Source: Hetaerina americana
Taxonomy: Eukaryota > Arthropoda > Insecta > Odonata > Calopterygidae
DNA length: 64,000 nt
NCBI GenBank assembly: GCA_022747635.1
Contig: JAKTNV010000067.1
Location: forward strand, 362,001 to 426,000
Reading direction: 5' to 3'
The translations under genes were made by a program, and so were the position numbers. Below, one piece after another: positions 1-11,290 of the stretch. Every line of letters begins with the position of its first letter. Positions within the stretch are counted from its first letter, which is position 1. A model generated the notes under the pieces. That model ran no database searches. It was not told where the DNA came from and saw nothing but the letters and a program-made list of their open reading frames with translations.

Positions 1-880
1 GTCTTCAACCTTTCAGCCTTTAGCCAAGTACAATTTGCTCTACTGGTAGAATTTTATGAACTTCATCCATAAGTGTAACGAATGCTCACTTGCTATATTG
101 CTTCGTCCATTGCCAGAATAGCCCATGGAAAATAATCAGTTGCAGTATACAGTTGCAGAAATTTGCTCAATTTTCACATTATTCAGTGAGTCTCAGGGAA
201 TGAATTCTTATATGTTTATCCGCAATGCATAAAAGTAAATCCAAGTTAAAATTCATTTGTATTAGACAATTGATGTACAGTGGTCATGGCATTTTCTTAT
301 CGTTCAAGCACTTCTTTTCAATGCTTTTCAATTCATTTATATTTACAAACCTACCAGGTTCTAAGGTCAAACTACATCCCTACACATCTACAATTAAATT
401 TAAACAAGTATCGAAATAAATAAAACAATGGCGCGCTCTGAAACCAATCATTGGTGACCGCAGCGAACCAATTCACCAGACTTGAGCATTAATTTATATA
501 TAAAAACGTCTGATAACGAATGCGCCCAATGCTCTTTGGTTGCATCCGGTTGCGGACGGCAATTTCCCCTTCGGGCTTTGACTCAAGCAATACTTCACTA
601 CAGTGTAGGACGGTAACCCAAGGCTTTGACACTGCATCTACCGTCACTTGCTACGCCCACGCTCTCTTGATTTATACCCTCGCGTTGGAATCATTGAATC
701 CCACTCCGCCCGACATGATGCGATCCCTGCTTGCTTCGACGTCGTCGATTTCGCTTATTGCTCAATTATCGGGTTTCGACATGTCAGTTTCGAATTGGGT
801 TTCTTCTCAGAAAATGGAAGTTACTAATCGAGGTCCGTTCGCCAATTCCAATACCAGCCAATCATCCCTTATCATCTCTC
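1..880. other. AT-rich non-coding sequence
   Basis: No recognisable gene or repeat. The longest frame here (about 135 codons from 520) has no motif, no family resemblance and no coding-like composition, and it runs into the pyrimidine-rich block that follows. A possible promoter-like cluster at 440-530 is listed separately. Confidence 0.6.
440..530 (+). promoter_or_regulatory. Possible TATA/CCAAT promoter-like cluster
   Basis: A symmetric CCAAT element (ccaatcattgg, 443-453) and a second CCAAT (about 468) lie 25-50 bases upstream of a strong TATA-like string (tttatatataaaa, 493-505), just before the GC-rich block that starts near 880. The order and spacing resemble a Pol II core promoter. 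No open frame that looks like a gene follows, and such strings occur by chance in AT-rich DNA, so this is weak inference only. Confidence 0.2.
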
Positions 881-1780
881 ATATAGCTCGCCCTCAAAAG
901 CTCCCCTACACATGTCCCCTTTCCTGACCCCCGCCGACCGGGCGCGTCGCTCGCCCACCCACTCCTTTCGCCGCCCCCTCCCCCCCCTCACCCTCCATAC
1001 GCCTGCCCTCCCTCTCCGTGACCTGTTTGTGCGTTCAAATCCCGCCACTCGTTGTTCTTCCCCGGGAACTTTTATCAACAATGACGACGACTTCCACTCA
1101 TCGCTCTGACCCTCCCGCTGTCCAATACCCTTCCGCTCATACTCTCGACCGGAGAAAAGCGGCCGAGGCGAAGAGAGATGTGGAGGCGAGGATGAGGAAG
1201 GGAGGGCGGAAAATAAATCGAGAAGAAAGCATGGAAACGAAGAGATGACCACTTCTCAGATCGATGGGTCGTCCTTTTCTCACTTCATTGGGCTCGGTGA
1301 TTTCTCCGCTCTATCATGCCCGATTTGCCCTTTCTCCCCCCCATCGCTCTCCCTCCTTCTTATTTTCTCTCTCCCCCTTCCTCTCTTTTTTTATTCCATT
1401 CCACCCTCTTCTCTCTCTCGCCGCAAATCCTTCACACCGCGTCTCCCGTCGCCGAAAGGATGGGAGTTTGTTGGGCGGGGTAGTGGCGAGCGGAGGTCGA
1501 GATCCTGCGCAATTAAAGTGGCTAAATTAATAGTTGAGTGGACGCTGACGGCGCCATAACGCCGGGGATACATTGGCACGTGAGTGGAGGGATGGGGGGA
1601 GAGATTCAGAAGGGTGACGGGGGGATGGGGGTGCCGAGAGGATAGAGAATAGGGTCCGGCGTTGCCTTTGTTCTTTCTCGAACGGTGGCGGCCTCACCCC
1701 CTTATTTGCCGCTCCGCCCCCGGCTCCTCCCCCTCCTGACGGGCCAAGGGATTTGACGATGATGGTGGTAAGGGCCATTG
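881..1780. other. GC-rich, CpG-containing block with strand-switching purine/pyrimidine runs
   Basis: This block stands out sharply from AT-rich flanks. It begins pyrimidine-rich (about 900-1030), becomes purine-rich (1150-1250), turns pyrimidine-rich again (1300-1420) and then G-rich (1585-1640), with many CG dinucleotides throughout. The open frames across it on both strands are low-complexity (Arg/Gly/Glu-rich or Ser/Pro/Leu-rich) and mirror each other, so I do not call genes. It could be a CpG-rich regulatory region or a 5' exon of an unseen gene. Confidence 0.4.
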
Positions 1781-4219
1781 TTCGATTTTTTCATGTTCAA
1801 AGAGGGGTTTTTTCCAGGGGATTCGAAATATCCCCCAACCGCCTGCTCTGTGTGGAAGCCGTGACTCCCAAACGTCAGTACTTCGAGTGACCGTCCACGG
1901 TGAAGAGCACGGTATGCTTTTTTTTCAAAGGTCTCCGCCGAATGGTCGTCAAAAATGGCTCGGGGGACGAACGGAAATGATTAATTCCATCTCTTGCTCT
2001 TCATCCATGATTTCAAAGTGCACTAAATGCATACACGAGTCTTAAGCTGTTACTTTGGCTTTCCCGAAAACGTCTGTGATTAGCGTGGCCGGTGATACGA
2101 TTTTTTGTTTTTCAATTTTTTCCTCAGGTTAATGCATAAGTGCATGAAAATTGATTGTCAGGTTGCATTGTCTTTCACGGTATTTCTAAAGGATATCTAA
2201 AAATATTTTTACTCAATTTATTTTACTAGATGAGTTAGTAGTAAACAATAATGGAAAATAATAATACTGAATTACATGGTGTGTGTACATACGGATAATT
2301 TTTATTTAAGTAAGATCTCTACGTGTGTAGTTTATTCCAATATGGAGAGGAAAAAATAAAACTAAGTTTCATTTTTAAAATGAAAACTAGAAATACATAG
2401 CTACATAAAAGATTTTTTTTCAATTTATTTTTCAGGATCCGATGGACAAATAATCATCTTTTTCATGGCATGCAAAGCGCGGTTCATCACGTGACTGATT
2501 CCAGTATTTACGGCATAATTTGTGCTATAATAAACACGATATTATTAAAGCAGTTGTAGCATATTTCCATTTCTGTGATTCACCATTTTAAGGTTCTCAA
2601 AGGAATACCCACCATTAAAATTCTTGGTTCTCTCTAAAAAATTGATACTTGGCGGTACAAATATTAATTCTTCGATCCACAAATTTTTTTACGCGTAACA
2701 TTTTACCGTGTTTAAATTACAAAAATTCTAGGATACATGTTTTATTTATCTAGTTCAAGTTATTGCATAGCATTCTTGCTGGAAAATAATATATGACGCA
2801 GGATTAGGAGTATTATTAATTTTGAGATTTGTAATAACCTTCAAAATCCAACTAGCAACATTTGGGAATGGTGAAAATCTACTCCGCAATACAAGAAGTT
2901 CTACGATGCGCAAGAGGGCATATTTGTTGAAATCTCAGTCCACAAGTTCTGTGCCGCGTACTAATTTTTACGAAGTTATGACCTTAAATGAGAGATTAGT
3001 CGTTTGATTTTATCTTAAATTCGCATCGCACATAAAAGGCATCGCATCAAAATTAATCAGTAGACAGGTGCAACGATCCAACTGAAAATTGCTGAAAAAA
3101 TATGAATTTGGGAAAATATAAAATTTAAACGATTTATTAGAAATAAAAATATCACGTCAACGTACATATTCTTAAAAATGTAATTCACACATAATGAGTA
3201 ATTAAACAAATATTATTGAAGCTGAATTCTTGGCAGTTTTATCGCAATACTCTTAACACTTAATACTTCGGAGGACCTTCACGAAGAGTACATTTAGAGA
3301 AGTAAATTAGGGCTGTAAGGAAGAAACGCCGGCACAAAATGGAATAATACATATTTCAGTTACTGTTTATTTCATAATTTATTGTCAGGTGCATAATATC
3401 ACTTAATTTGAGGTACTCAGACAGCTTGATAACTTTGCTGTATAGGAATATTACACTTATTACCCTTTAATAGGACGACCTTCAAAACTAGCTTAGAGAA
3501 AATTAATGGCAATGAATTTTAGAATTTTTCTCAAACATTTAAAAGCAACAAAAGGGCAAAAATGTAGAGCGAAAAATACTAAAATTTGTTTTCCTCAATG
3601 ATTTGATACCCATTTCTGTAATATTGAGTATATTTGATTCGGAAAACAGAATCCGAGAGAGGTTCAATTCCATCCATGTAGCAATGCTATCATTCCCTTG
3701 ACGACAGATTCCCTTCCACTGAGTCCCCAAGAGATTTCCCCTATCAGTTTGAGACGTCCGTTCCTAATGCTTAAGCAATAATAAGTGACGTCCAGCTTAC
3801 TTGGAGAATGAACACAAATTGGAGCTTATTTTAGGAAAGAGTTTTCGGTAAAAAAAGAAAGGGAGAAACATAGACCAGGGACCATTGTGTATACTAATCA
3901 CAGTAAGACCCACAATTAACTGGCAGTTATTCAAGCACGGTCAAATGACGGCAAAGCACTAAAAGGATGGGACATGAAAAAGCCGTAAACATAAGAAATA
4001 ATGCGAGCGGAAGATAGCGGGACCAAGCGGATGGGCGAAGATAAAAGAGACACTTGAAAGAATGGAACCACCCCAAAGTTAGCTTTATAGCCAGAGCGAG
4101 AGAAGGAGGAAAGATGGAGCGGGGGGAACGGGGGGGGGAGTTTACTGCCTATGGGAGTGTACGTGAAAATATACCCGAACGCATATACACACATGTATAT
4201 AGATACTTACACAAAACAT
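1781..4219. other. AT-rich non-coding sequence
   Basis: Long AT-rich stretch with no recognised gene, transposon or tandem repeat. A short purine-rich piece with a G8 run sits at about 4085-4140, just before the microsatellite and SINE that follow. Confidence 0.6.
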
Positions 4220-4254
4220 TTGTGTGTGTATGTATGTGTATGTATATAAATATG
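4220..4254. repeat. TG/TATG microsatellite
   Basis: Irregular tgtgtgtgtatgtatg-type repeat that grades into tatataaatatg. It lies directly upstream of SINE copy 1, the same arrangement as the (TA)n tract that abuts the SINE copy at 18153. Confidence 0.7.
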
Positions 4255-4261
4255 ACACGTA

Positions 4262-4429
4262 GTATTCCGGAGGGTAGAGCGCTGGACCTTTGACCGGAGT
4301 GTCAGGGTTCAATTCCCGCGTACACTTCTGGGCACCCTCAGCTTCACCTAAGTGTGATTTTTCAAGTACCTGATCTTCCTGGGAAACCATTAGCGGCACA
4401 GGGTGAATTTCACGCACTGGTCGGCTTAG
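4262..4429 (+). mobile_element. tRNA-derived SINE, copy 1 (internally deleted)
   Basis: The head resembles a tRNA: an A-box-like string (agggtagagcgctgga) and a B-box-like string (ggttcaattcc) occur in tRNA-like order and spacing. The body matches the SINE at 18153-18368: both carry ctgggcacc followed by a cagctccacc/cagcttcacc segment, then a tacc-ggtctt/ctgatctt segment, cttgggaaacca/cctgggaaacca, cggcacaggg and gaatttcac. About 30 bases between cggcacaggg and gaatttcac that are present in the other copies are missing here. Such elements are transcribed by Pol III from the internal boxes and copied by LINE machinery in trans; I see no clear terminal poly-A. Family name unknown. Confidence 0.75.
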
Positions 4430-4506
4430 TACTAGTACGATTCTACCCTAACGTTAAAAACCAACACCACATACGTCTTTCTACCACAAGATATGAAGGT
4501 GCATAT

Positions 4507-4700
4507 ATGATGTATAAAATTTAACACTAGTGGACAAAGACGAAAACATAGAAACACACAATAAAGAAAATAAACTTACTAGTGAGTTTCTTTTCTTTTT
4601 TTCTTCTTTCTTCTTTTTTGTGTGTTTCTGTGTTTTTGTCTGTGTCCACTAGTGTTAAATTCTATACATTATTATTCACGTACTCTTTGCGACTCAAAAA

Positions 4701-4702
<2 letters not shown>
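4507..4702 (+). mobile_element. Miniature Penelope-like foldback (both element ends, interior deleted)
   Basis: The left arm (about 4507-4575) and right arm (about 4582-4680) are inverted copies of each other. Both match the ends of the large Penelope-like element at 19075-22768: the string cactagtggacacagac and the neighbouring aaacacagaaacacac/gtgtgtttctgtgttt appear in matching orientation in each arm, with several substitutions in the left arm. The right arm continues through cattattattcacg into a tail ending in caaaaactta and then (TA)n, as in the large element. All coding sequence and the ribozyme-like segment are gone. The result is a hairpin-forming element of roughly 175-195 bases that cannot move by itself. 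It is more diverged than the large copy and so probably older. Confidence 0.8.

Positions 4703-4752
<50 letters not shown>
4703..4752. repeat. (TA)25 tract at the 3' end of the miniature PLE
   Basis: A perfect 50-base (TA)n run immediately after the Penelope tail. The other Penelope copy in the window has (TA)n in the same position, so this is either a preferred target or part of the element's tail. Confidence 0.95.
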
Positions 4753-4755
<3 letters not shown>

Positions 4756-5711
4756 CATATGTTTCTGAGTATGTGTGTGTATGCGTTCTTGCTCATTTTC
4801 ATGAATGTGTTTGGGCGCGTTTGTATTTACATTAGTTCTTTTGTAGCTACACATACGAGACATACAAGCATAGCAATGAACATCGATCAGCAAAGTCTCA
4901 TCCCAAGGGTACCATCATATTCACAAAGGTATTGATGGAAATAAAAGGAAGGGATCATGAAACACAAAATGGCGAGGGTGGAATTGATGCTCAAGTTGAA
5001 ATGACGCCAGTGTGTGTACAAGAAGAAGTTTTTGGAGAGCCGGTAGCTGAGTCATCGATGGTCACCCCCGAGTAGGTCTGGCGGTCTCGGCATCCAAGCA
5101 AACCAGCGTTTACATGTATACGTTAAACCACATAGATGTGTACATACACGCATCGAATCATTCCACGTGTTGAAGAGTTGAAGTAAAGTTCTAAACAATG
5201 AGAGGGAGGAGGTGATATTTTTAAAAAGGGTCGACCTACAATATTTCCTTCGCTTGGTTAATTACATTAAAAAAGAGCTTAAGGGAGACAAGATGGCCCT
5301 CGGCAAGTAAGAGGAAATACAAGAATAAGAAGGAATGCTATGATATTTGGATCCTCAAAATGGCTTCCAACTATGGATAATGGGGTTGAAGTGGGGAGGC
5401 AGGAGTGGTTGGCAGGGCGCTGGTGGATATGACGTCGCAAACTAAATGAAGGAAAACTCATTGTTGCCCCAATTGAAGCCTGGAGTGGAACTCTGGTGAA
5501 ATGATCGTGTCCAGCCATCGGACGGCCCCAAAAAATAGCCCTCACAGCATACCCGCTCTGGCTTCCTTCGAAAAACCACTCACCAAACGACAAATGGGAA
5601 ATAAACTCGAAGCTAATTATAAGGAAAACACATATCTCTGATAAATGTTAATGCATTAAACTTTCATTCATTCATTTTCATCTCTATGAAGTAATATTCA
5701 TACGTTGACAT
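4753..5711. other. Non-coding sequence
   Basis: Nothing recognised. A string gccggtagctgagtcatcg (about 5039) is faintly A-box-like, but no B-box follows at tRNA spacing. An open frame of 104 codons on the minus strand (5279-5593) has no recognisable features. Confidence 0.55.
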
Positions 5712-5910
5712 TGTAGTTCATTGGATTACTGACTTAGAGGTCCCGATTCATTTTCGAGAGGCATTTCTGAGCAACCTGAGTTTCATCCTAGCTATGTGAA
5801 TGTTCGAGAACCAGGTCTTTCTGGAAAAACAAAGGCAGCACAGGAAAAGGAATTGACGACCACCCTTATACGCTGATGTGTGGATTTCCCGCGCCGTTGG
5901 GCTTTGCGCC
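5712..5910 (+). mobile_element. Degenerate copy of the tRNA-derived SINE
   Basis: The body aligns with SINE copies 1 and 18153: strings resembling gagcaacctgagtttcatcc, ccaggtctttctggaaaa, ggcagcacaggaaaaggaa and ctgatgtgtggatttcccgcgccg occur in the same order as in the 18153 copy. The tRNA-like head is worn away: the B-box position reads cgattcatt instead of ggttcgattcc and the A-box is not convincing, so this copy should not be transcribable by Pol III. It keeps the central segment deleted from copy 1, which shows that copy 1 is the shortened one. Confidence 0.65.
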
Positions 5911-6805
5911 AGGTGGTCATCACCCCCACGAATCCAACCATAGGTTTGAACACTCTGGTTCCCTCGATATTCCAAAAGCACTAACTTCAAGAAAAGATAT
6001 ATTTGTTTCGATTTATTCATGAATGTGCTTCGATGAGCTGACTCACTACACGTAATAACGTATGACAATCAGGCAAACTTCCAGGTAAAGAATTTCAAAT
6101 TGAATCAAAGGAGGCTCTAAAAAATGGAGAACTAATGAAATTTCTACACCTTATTTAGGAAAAACTATACTCATTAGAAAAAAATAACTACGTTAGCTTC
6201 GTAAATATTGCAAAGAAGAACATTAAATGAATTACCAAAATAATTAGATCATGCCATACAATAAACTTGATAAGTGTCTTCATTGAAATCTATATTTCTC
6301 AATATTTAAAATAGGATTTTATTCCTGAATCTGGTAAACCTTGAATCTACCAGAATTTTAGCGTCAACAAAACCATCCCCCGCCTGAAATCAACTATCTT
6401 AATAATTTCAATAGTTTCGCTTAAATTTATTAAAACGTTATACATTGGTTATGCACTTCCCAGCAAGAGCAACTAAAAAAACGTTCGGAGTCACTCTGCG
6501 ATTAATTCTTATCGTAATTTGCATCATGAATAAACTAACACTGTATATAAGGGAGAAAGCTAAATAGGTGACTCGCCGAATCTACGTTTAAGCACGTTTG
6601 TTTGGATGATAATTTATGTCTTAATCCTAATAGCTATAACTAAATACGTAATTAGAACCATACTTTAGGCCTCTCAGTTATTTGTTCGACATTTGATACT
6701 GGAAAGAACAACGGAAGGTGCCCTGAGACATGGATGACGTGAATGGAATGGCATGGACGGGAGTGTGAAGGGTTGAAGGTGTGAGGGTCTGAGGGTGCCG
6801 AGTGA
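5911..6805. other. AT-rich non-coding sequence
   Basis: No gene, repeat or transposon recognised. Purine content rises towards the G-run at 6806. Confidence 0.55.
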
Positions 6806-6826
6806 GGGGCGGGGGGGGGGGGAGGG
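6806..6826 (+). repeat. Poly-G run
   Basis: A G4, C, G12, A, G3 run inside a purine-rich stretch of about 130 bases. It could form a G-quadruplex on the plus strand. The Pro/Ser-rich frames on the opposite strand here are a by-product of this composition. Confidence 0.8.
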
Positions 6827-6894
6827 TGAAGTCTGTCTTGGAGCGAACATCGCCAAGGCGGGCTGCTGAAAGGGAGATTTATTATTAAGCCGTT

Positions 6895-6911
6895 TGCAGC
6901 GCCATCTGCAC
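6895..6911 (-). promoter_or_regulatory. CTCF-like insulator motif candidate
   Basis: On the minus strand the sequence reads gcagatggcgctgc (6896-6909), which contains the AGATGGCGC core associated with the CTCF zinc-finger protein in insects and vertebrates. A single motif is weak evidence. Related strings appear at 48088-48102 and about 59329-59338. Confidence 0.2.
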
Positions 6912-7102
6912 ACAGGTGCCTCAACTACCGATGAGGTTGGACTCTAATGCTTAGGTTTTTAAGCCTTTCTACGGAAATTGATAATTTTGAAGATAAACAA
7001 AGACATGTGTCGATGGAAAATAAAGGTAAGATGTATTCCGAGACACGTACATTAGAAGCTTTTTTTGGCAAGGAAGGTATCGGTTCTTTGGCTCTCTCAT
7101 TG

Positions 7103-7105
<3 letters not shown>

Positions 7106-7171
<66 letters not shown>

Positions 7172-7200
7172 TATATCTATATATATATGTGTGTGTGTAT
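7106..7200. repeat. (TA)n tract with degenerate tail
   Basis: About 31 perfect TA units (7106-7167), then interrupted units, ending in tgtgtgtgta. It lies 35 bases upstream of the long palindrome at 7235. Confidence 0.95.
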
Positions 7201-7234
7201 TTTTATATTTGTATATTGAGAGAGGCAATGGCGA

Positions 7235-7318
7235 CGGTGAGAGAGGCTACTAAGACTCCGCGCCCGACTCACTGGAAAATTTGTTTCTTTCTCATTCTCA
7301 AATATTTACGACACAGCG

Positions 7319-7352
<34 letters not shown>

Positions 7353-7436
7353 CGCTGTGTCGTAAATATTTGAGAATGAGAAAGAAACACATTTTCCAGT
7401 GAGTCGGGCGCGGAGTCTTAGTAGCCTCTCTCACCG
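7235..7436. repeat. 202-bp near-perfect palindrome centred on (AT)15
   Basis: The left arm (7235-7320) and right arm (7351-7436), 86 bases each, are reverse complements with one mismatch that I could find (aaaatttg against aaaatgtg on the same strand). The spacer is (AT)15 (7321-7350) and is itself self-complementary, so the whole segment can form one hairpin or cruciform. The arms have mixed composition (gcgcccgactcactgga, ctcattctcaaatattt, acgacacagcg), so this is not simple repeat. The arm sequence is found nowhere else in the window. It could be a foldback transposon, or the product of template switching at an (AT)n hairpin. No coding capacity. Confidence 0.9.
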
Positions 7437-7540
7437 TTGACATGAATGCCTTAGCTGCCGGTTCGCATTAAATATGGCAATTTCTCCGGAAGAATATTAT
7501 GGCTAATTATGTGCAATGAGTGAGGCAGTGAAATACAACA

Positions 7541-7601
7541 CCATAAAATATCATATTTTTCCTTACTTTCAAGAAAGGAAAAATATTATATTTTATTATG
7601 G
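7541..7601. other. Small AT-rich imperfect hairpin
   Basis: The 5' arm (ccataaaatatcatattttt, then ccttactttc) and 3' arm (gaaaggaaaaatattatatt, then ttattatgg) pair along nearly their whole length with a few small bulges and a loop of only a few bases. The length (61 bases) suits a small-RNA precursor, but the loop is short and the composition is very AT-rich. It could equally be the relic of a miniature inverted-repeat element. Confidence 0.4.
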
Positions 7602-7870
7602 GAATATTATCAGCCACTAGATAAAGGACGCCAGCATTGTATGAAAAATTGAAAATTTTTACTCTACGTTCTATCAAAGATTTATAACTAATATTGTTTC
7701 ATCTTTTAAAACTGTTTACTTCATCTGATAAAATGTATATGCTGATACTAAATATATGGTGCATTTTACATGTCGTAAAAATAAATGTTGGAACAATGAA
7801 GGGATTGAAATACGCGAAAATTTTCAAAAATTTACTGTGAAAACAGTGCAAACTAAATGAAACATTTCGA

Positions 7871-8640
7871 ACCGTTGTTGGGAGAAGGGATCGTCGACAG
7901 CATGGCGCAAACCTTCGAAGAAGAACCTGGGAGCAAGAGTCGGAGTTCCCTGTGTGCATTGCTTCGGGTACCGGAGCCCAAATAAAAGTAGTGACAGCTT
8001 AAACTGACGACGTTTGTGCTCGGAGGAGAAACCGAAAGGGGTGGTGGTGGAGGTCTCCTCCTCCGCCGCTTTCGACCGGGCCTTGCGTGGAGGTCCGCTC
8101 GCCCCGGATATAATCATTGTGCCGGCGCGGAATGGGAGGAGAAAAGGGTAGAGGTTTACGATTTTAGGGAGTGGCCACATGGCCTTTTATCTCACTCACA
8201 TTAAAAGGGTCTAAACAGCTACGTCCTACAAGGGCGCAGCCCCACCCACCCACTCCTTTCTCCCCGCCGCCCATCCACTCTTGCCCCCTCCTCGCGAGCT
8301 TGCCACTCCACGCTCCCCTCCTCCAACCCCCTGCCATCCTCCTCCTCCCGCACATCCCCTCCACTCCCCTTCCGGCGTTGCCCTTTGGCAACGCAGCGCA
8401 CTCTAAACCGCGGAATGCGTCTACGGCACTTTGAGCATTGCTATCTTTATTGCGTGAGTGCGCGTGTATGCGTATTTCCCTCGCTCTCTTTCTCCCATCG
8501 TCTATTGCGTCCATTCCAAGATTCAAGAGCCCACGCGACACTTCGCGTTGTCCGGGGAGTCGCCAAATTTTGTGCGTACCAGGATATCAGGGCGCCTTTC
8601 TCTTCCCGGTCGAATAATAGAGGTTTAACGTGGAATTAAC
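7871..8640. other. GC-rich block with a C-rich tract
   Basis: A CpG-containing block. The core (8232-8390) is strongly pyrimidine-rich on the plus strand. Frames on both strands are low-complexity mirror images (Pro/Leu/His against Gly/Arg/Glu), so no gene is called. Possible distal regulatory element or 5' exon. Confidence 0.35.
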
Positions 8641-9920
8641 TAAGTTAGGCAATATTTCAGGAAAAACTCATAAATGACATTAGCAAAATTGGTATCTTGA
8701 CAAAGGTATACAAAAAAGAATTCTAATATGAAATGAAAGAGTAAATAATTCAAACATTCAATAAATATTACTTATACTATTACTACCCTTATTACTATTT
8801 AATATAAAGGCACGACCTATCCTGAAAAACTGATTTATGAAATGAGTTCAAAACCGCATTCCGTAGTTTAAATGAACTTGGAATCCTATAGGATCCACAT
8901 ATTACAGACAAACACTGATAAGCTTGCTCTTCGTATGGAGAAATTAATCACTACCCCTCCCTAAGGGTCAAAACTTGAGAAGGCCGGTACTTAGGAGTCG
9001 CACACTTGCGTTCGTTGTATAATTTTTATAACATTAGTCGACAATCGCGAGTAACTCTTGCTCGGCTAAGCGAGTCCTCTTCACAAATTAAAGGATCAAT
9101 CCTTTCGCACCTCGTGGGAAACCAAAATTCCGAACGCACGTTGATTCTTTAGGAAGTAAAGTTTCAGCATTTAGTTCACGCAAACGATGCCCCAGCATTC
9201 ATAACACACAAATAATATTGGAGGGTGTAATATTTCACGTACAACTGTCGGCATAAAACTTTTAAAAATGCTATATTTTACCGTAACAGAAACGTACTCG
9301 GAAAAATGACTTCCAATTACATTTAAAGTCTTGATTTAAGTATTTACATGTGGATGTTCCACAACACAATCGGTGTCTACGTAAAATGCTCATAGAATAA
9401 ATAAAATGAACACAGTGGAAGCCAAACCCTTTCGGTAATGAATACCAGTCATAGAATAATTCCAAAAGTGAAATAATTCCATGTTTATTATTATTTTATT
9501 GTTCATTTTCCTTTTTCTTCTTTAGCAAAAAATAACAAAACAGGGACCGTCACTTCAAACTTTTTGTGATGTACCTCGCTCTCGCAGTTACTCCCAATAT
9601 CCGTGCTTCGTAGCCAAAAGAAACACACTCGAATCATATATACTGAAGTTATGCGAGGTAAATATTTAAAATATACAAAATATAATATTTTTCAATTCTG
9701 TTGATTCTCAAAACAAAAGGAAATCATTCCACTGACCCTATCTTTCTGTTGATGGCACGTAACGTCGTGTACTTCTACTTATTCATTCACTCTGCCCACT
9801 TTCATTTACACAATTCTTATCTCAGAAGCGCTTAATGAAATTCACACTTTCAGCAGCGTCTCACATTTTTCCTGCACAAAGAAACCCTGCTTTAAGGCAT
9901 TTAGTTATTTAACAATAGTT
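8641..9920. other. AT-rich non-coding sequence
   Basis: No recognised gene, repeat family or tandem repeat. Confidence 0.55.
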
Positions 9921-11290
9921 CTCCATTTCATTCATCCCCCCCTGCCTCGCCGATCCTGCCTGTTGACGCATCGGAGGGTGCGGAGACGGAGGCGTGGGCC
10001 CTGATTGCCCCAATTTTCTCCTTAGTAAAGTTTTCCATCTGCCTACCTGCCATCCTTTCCCTTATCTTCCTGCATCTTTCCCTGCACGTTCTTCTCCCAA
10101 CCCTATTTCCTGCCGTCCTCATTGCTCTCACATAACTTTTCCCTCCTTATCTCGTGTATTTCACTTTTATCGGAAATTATCCTCCTACAAAATCTCCACC
10201 CCCCCACAATCACGGAATATTTTCCTTATGGCGTTTCCCACGCTCAGCAATTGCACGGGTTGCCTTTCAACCTTGACGCCGGAAGAGAGAGGTCCAATAA
10301 CAGATCTTCGCCGGGAAATGTAGCGGACGGAGGCCGCACCGTGCGACGCCAGCGTCCGGAGTCTCATTCGATCACTTCAATTAACGTTTGAATGCGCCGC
10401 TGATTTCGATCCACTCCCGCCCACGCCTCGTGAACCTTCCGACCCCCGCACCCCCCCTCCCTTCTCCTCCCCTCCCTGCGCTCACAAACACCACCCCTCT
10501 CCACTTTTTTTAATGACGACAGCCGGAGCCAAAAGCAGCGGACCCTTAGTTCTAACCCGAATCGAAATATTGCCATCAGCCAGACAGTCCGTCTGTCTTC
10601 GCTCGTCCCCACGCCGCCCGACCACTCCCCCTTTTGTGGAGAAAATCCCCTTTGTGTCCTCTTCCAAACCTCGTCCCCTGCCCCCTTCCCTTCCGCCCTG
10701 TCCCTTCTTCCGCTCGCTTCCTTCCCTCCCTCCTCTTATCTCGCCCTCTTTCCCCACCCGCCGCCCACCCCCAACTCCTTCCCATTTCATCCCGTGCCGA
10801 CCATCCTCTCCCGCCCCGCCCCCCCATCCACGGCAGCCACTCCTCCCCGTCCCCCTCCCCGTCCCATTCCCCGTCAACCGCCTTCCCCTCCACTCCCCAC
10901 CTCGCACTCCATTCTTCCCAGGAGTGGGGAGGCGGCGGGGGGACCAAACAAACACACAGACTCCATCTCTCTCACCACCCCCCCCCCACCCCCTCCCTCT
11001 CTCCCTTTCCCACACACACGCACACATAACGCACACCGAGCAGGCAAGCTCTCAGCTGGGCACTCTCTCACGAGTGGACGGTCAGAGCGGAGAAGAGACA
11101 GAAGAGATACCATCTCCAGAGGAGACCCTTATTGCGGCCGAAAGGAGCGGTAGCTGCGGGAGGGAGGGAGGGGGAGCGGGAAGAGGTGGAGCATGAAATG
11201 AAGCGATGGAAGGGAGGGGGAAGTGATTCGGGGATAGCAAGGGAGGACGCGTGGAAGGAAAGGGAGAAGAGGAGGATTACGTTAGATAAA
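9921..11290. other. GC-rich block: long pyrimidine tract switching to a purine tract
   Basis: From about 10420 to 11020 the plus strand is almost all C and T (with a CA-rich stretch near 10945-11035); from about 11090 to 11275 it is almost all G and A. The switch lies at about 11040-11090. Open frames of up to 227 codons cross it, but they are Pro/Ser/Leu-rich on the plus strand and Gly/Arg/Glu-rich on the minus strand, overlap in several frames and have no domains, so I reject them as genes. The asymmetry is the notable feature and would suit R-loop or triplex formation at a transcription or replication start. Confidence 0.4.

Noticed and set aside
1030..1050. B-box-like gttcaaatcccgcc as a tRNA
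   Set aside because: No A-box or cloverleaf upstream; the flanks are pyrimidine-rich.
5035..5105. tRNA-like string gccggtagctgag
   Set aside because: No B-box at the right distance and no pairing arms.
10482..11196. Frames of 184 and 227 codons on opposite strands
   Set aside because: Low-complexity mirror images produced by polypyrimidine/polypurine DNA; no domain and heavy overlap in multiple frames.
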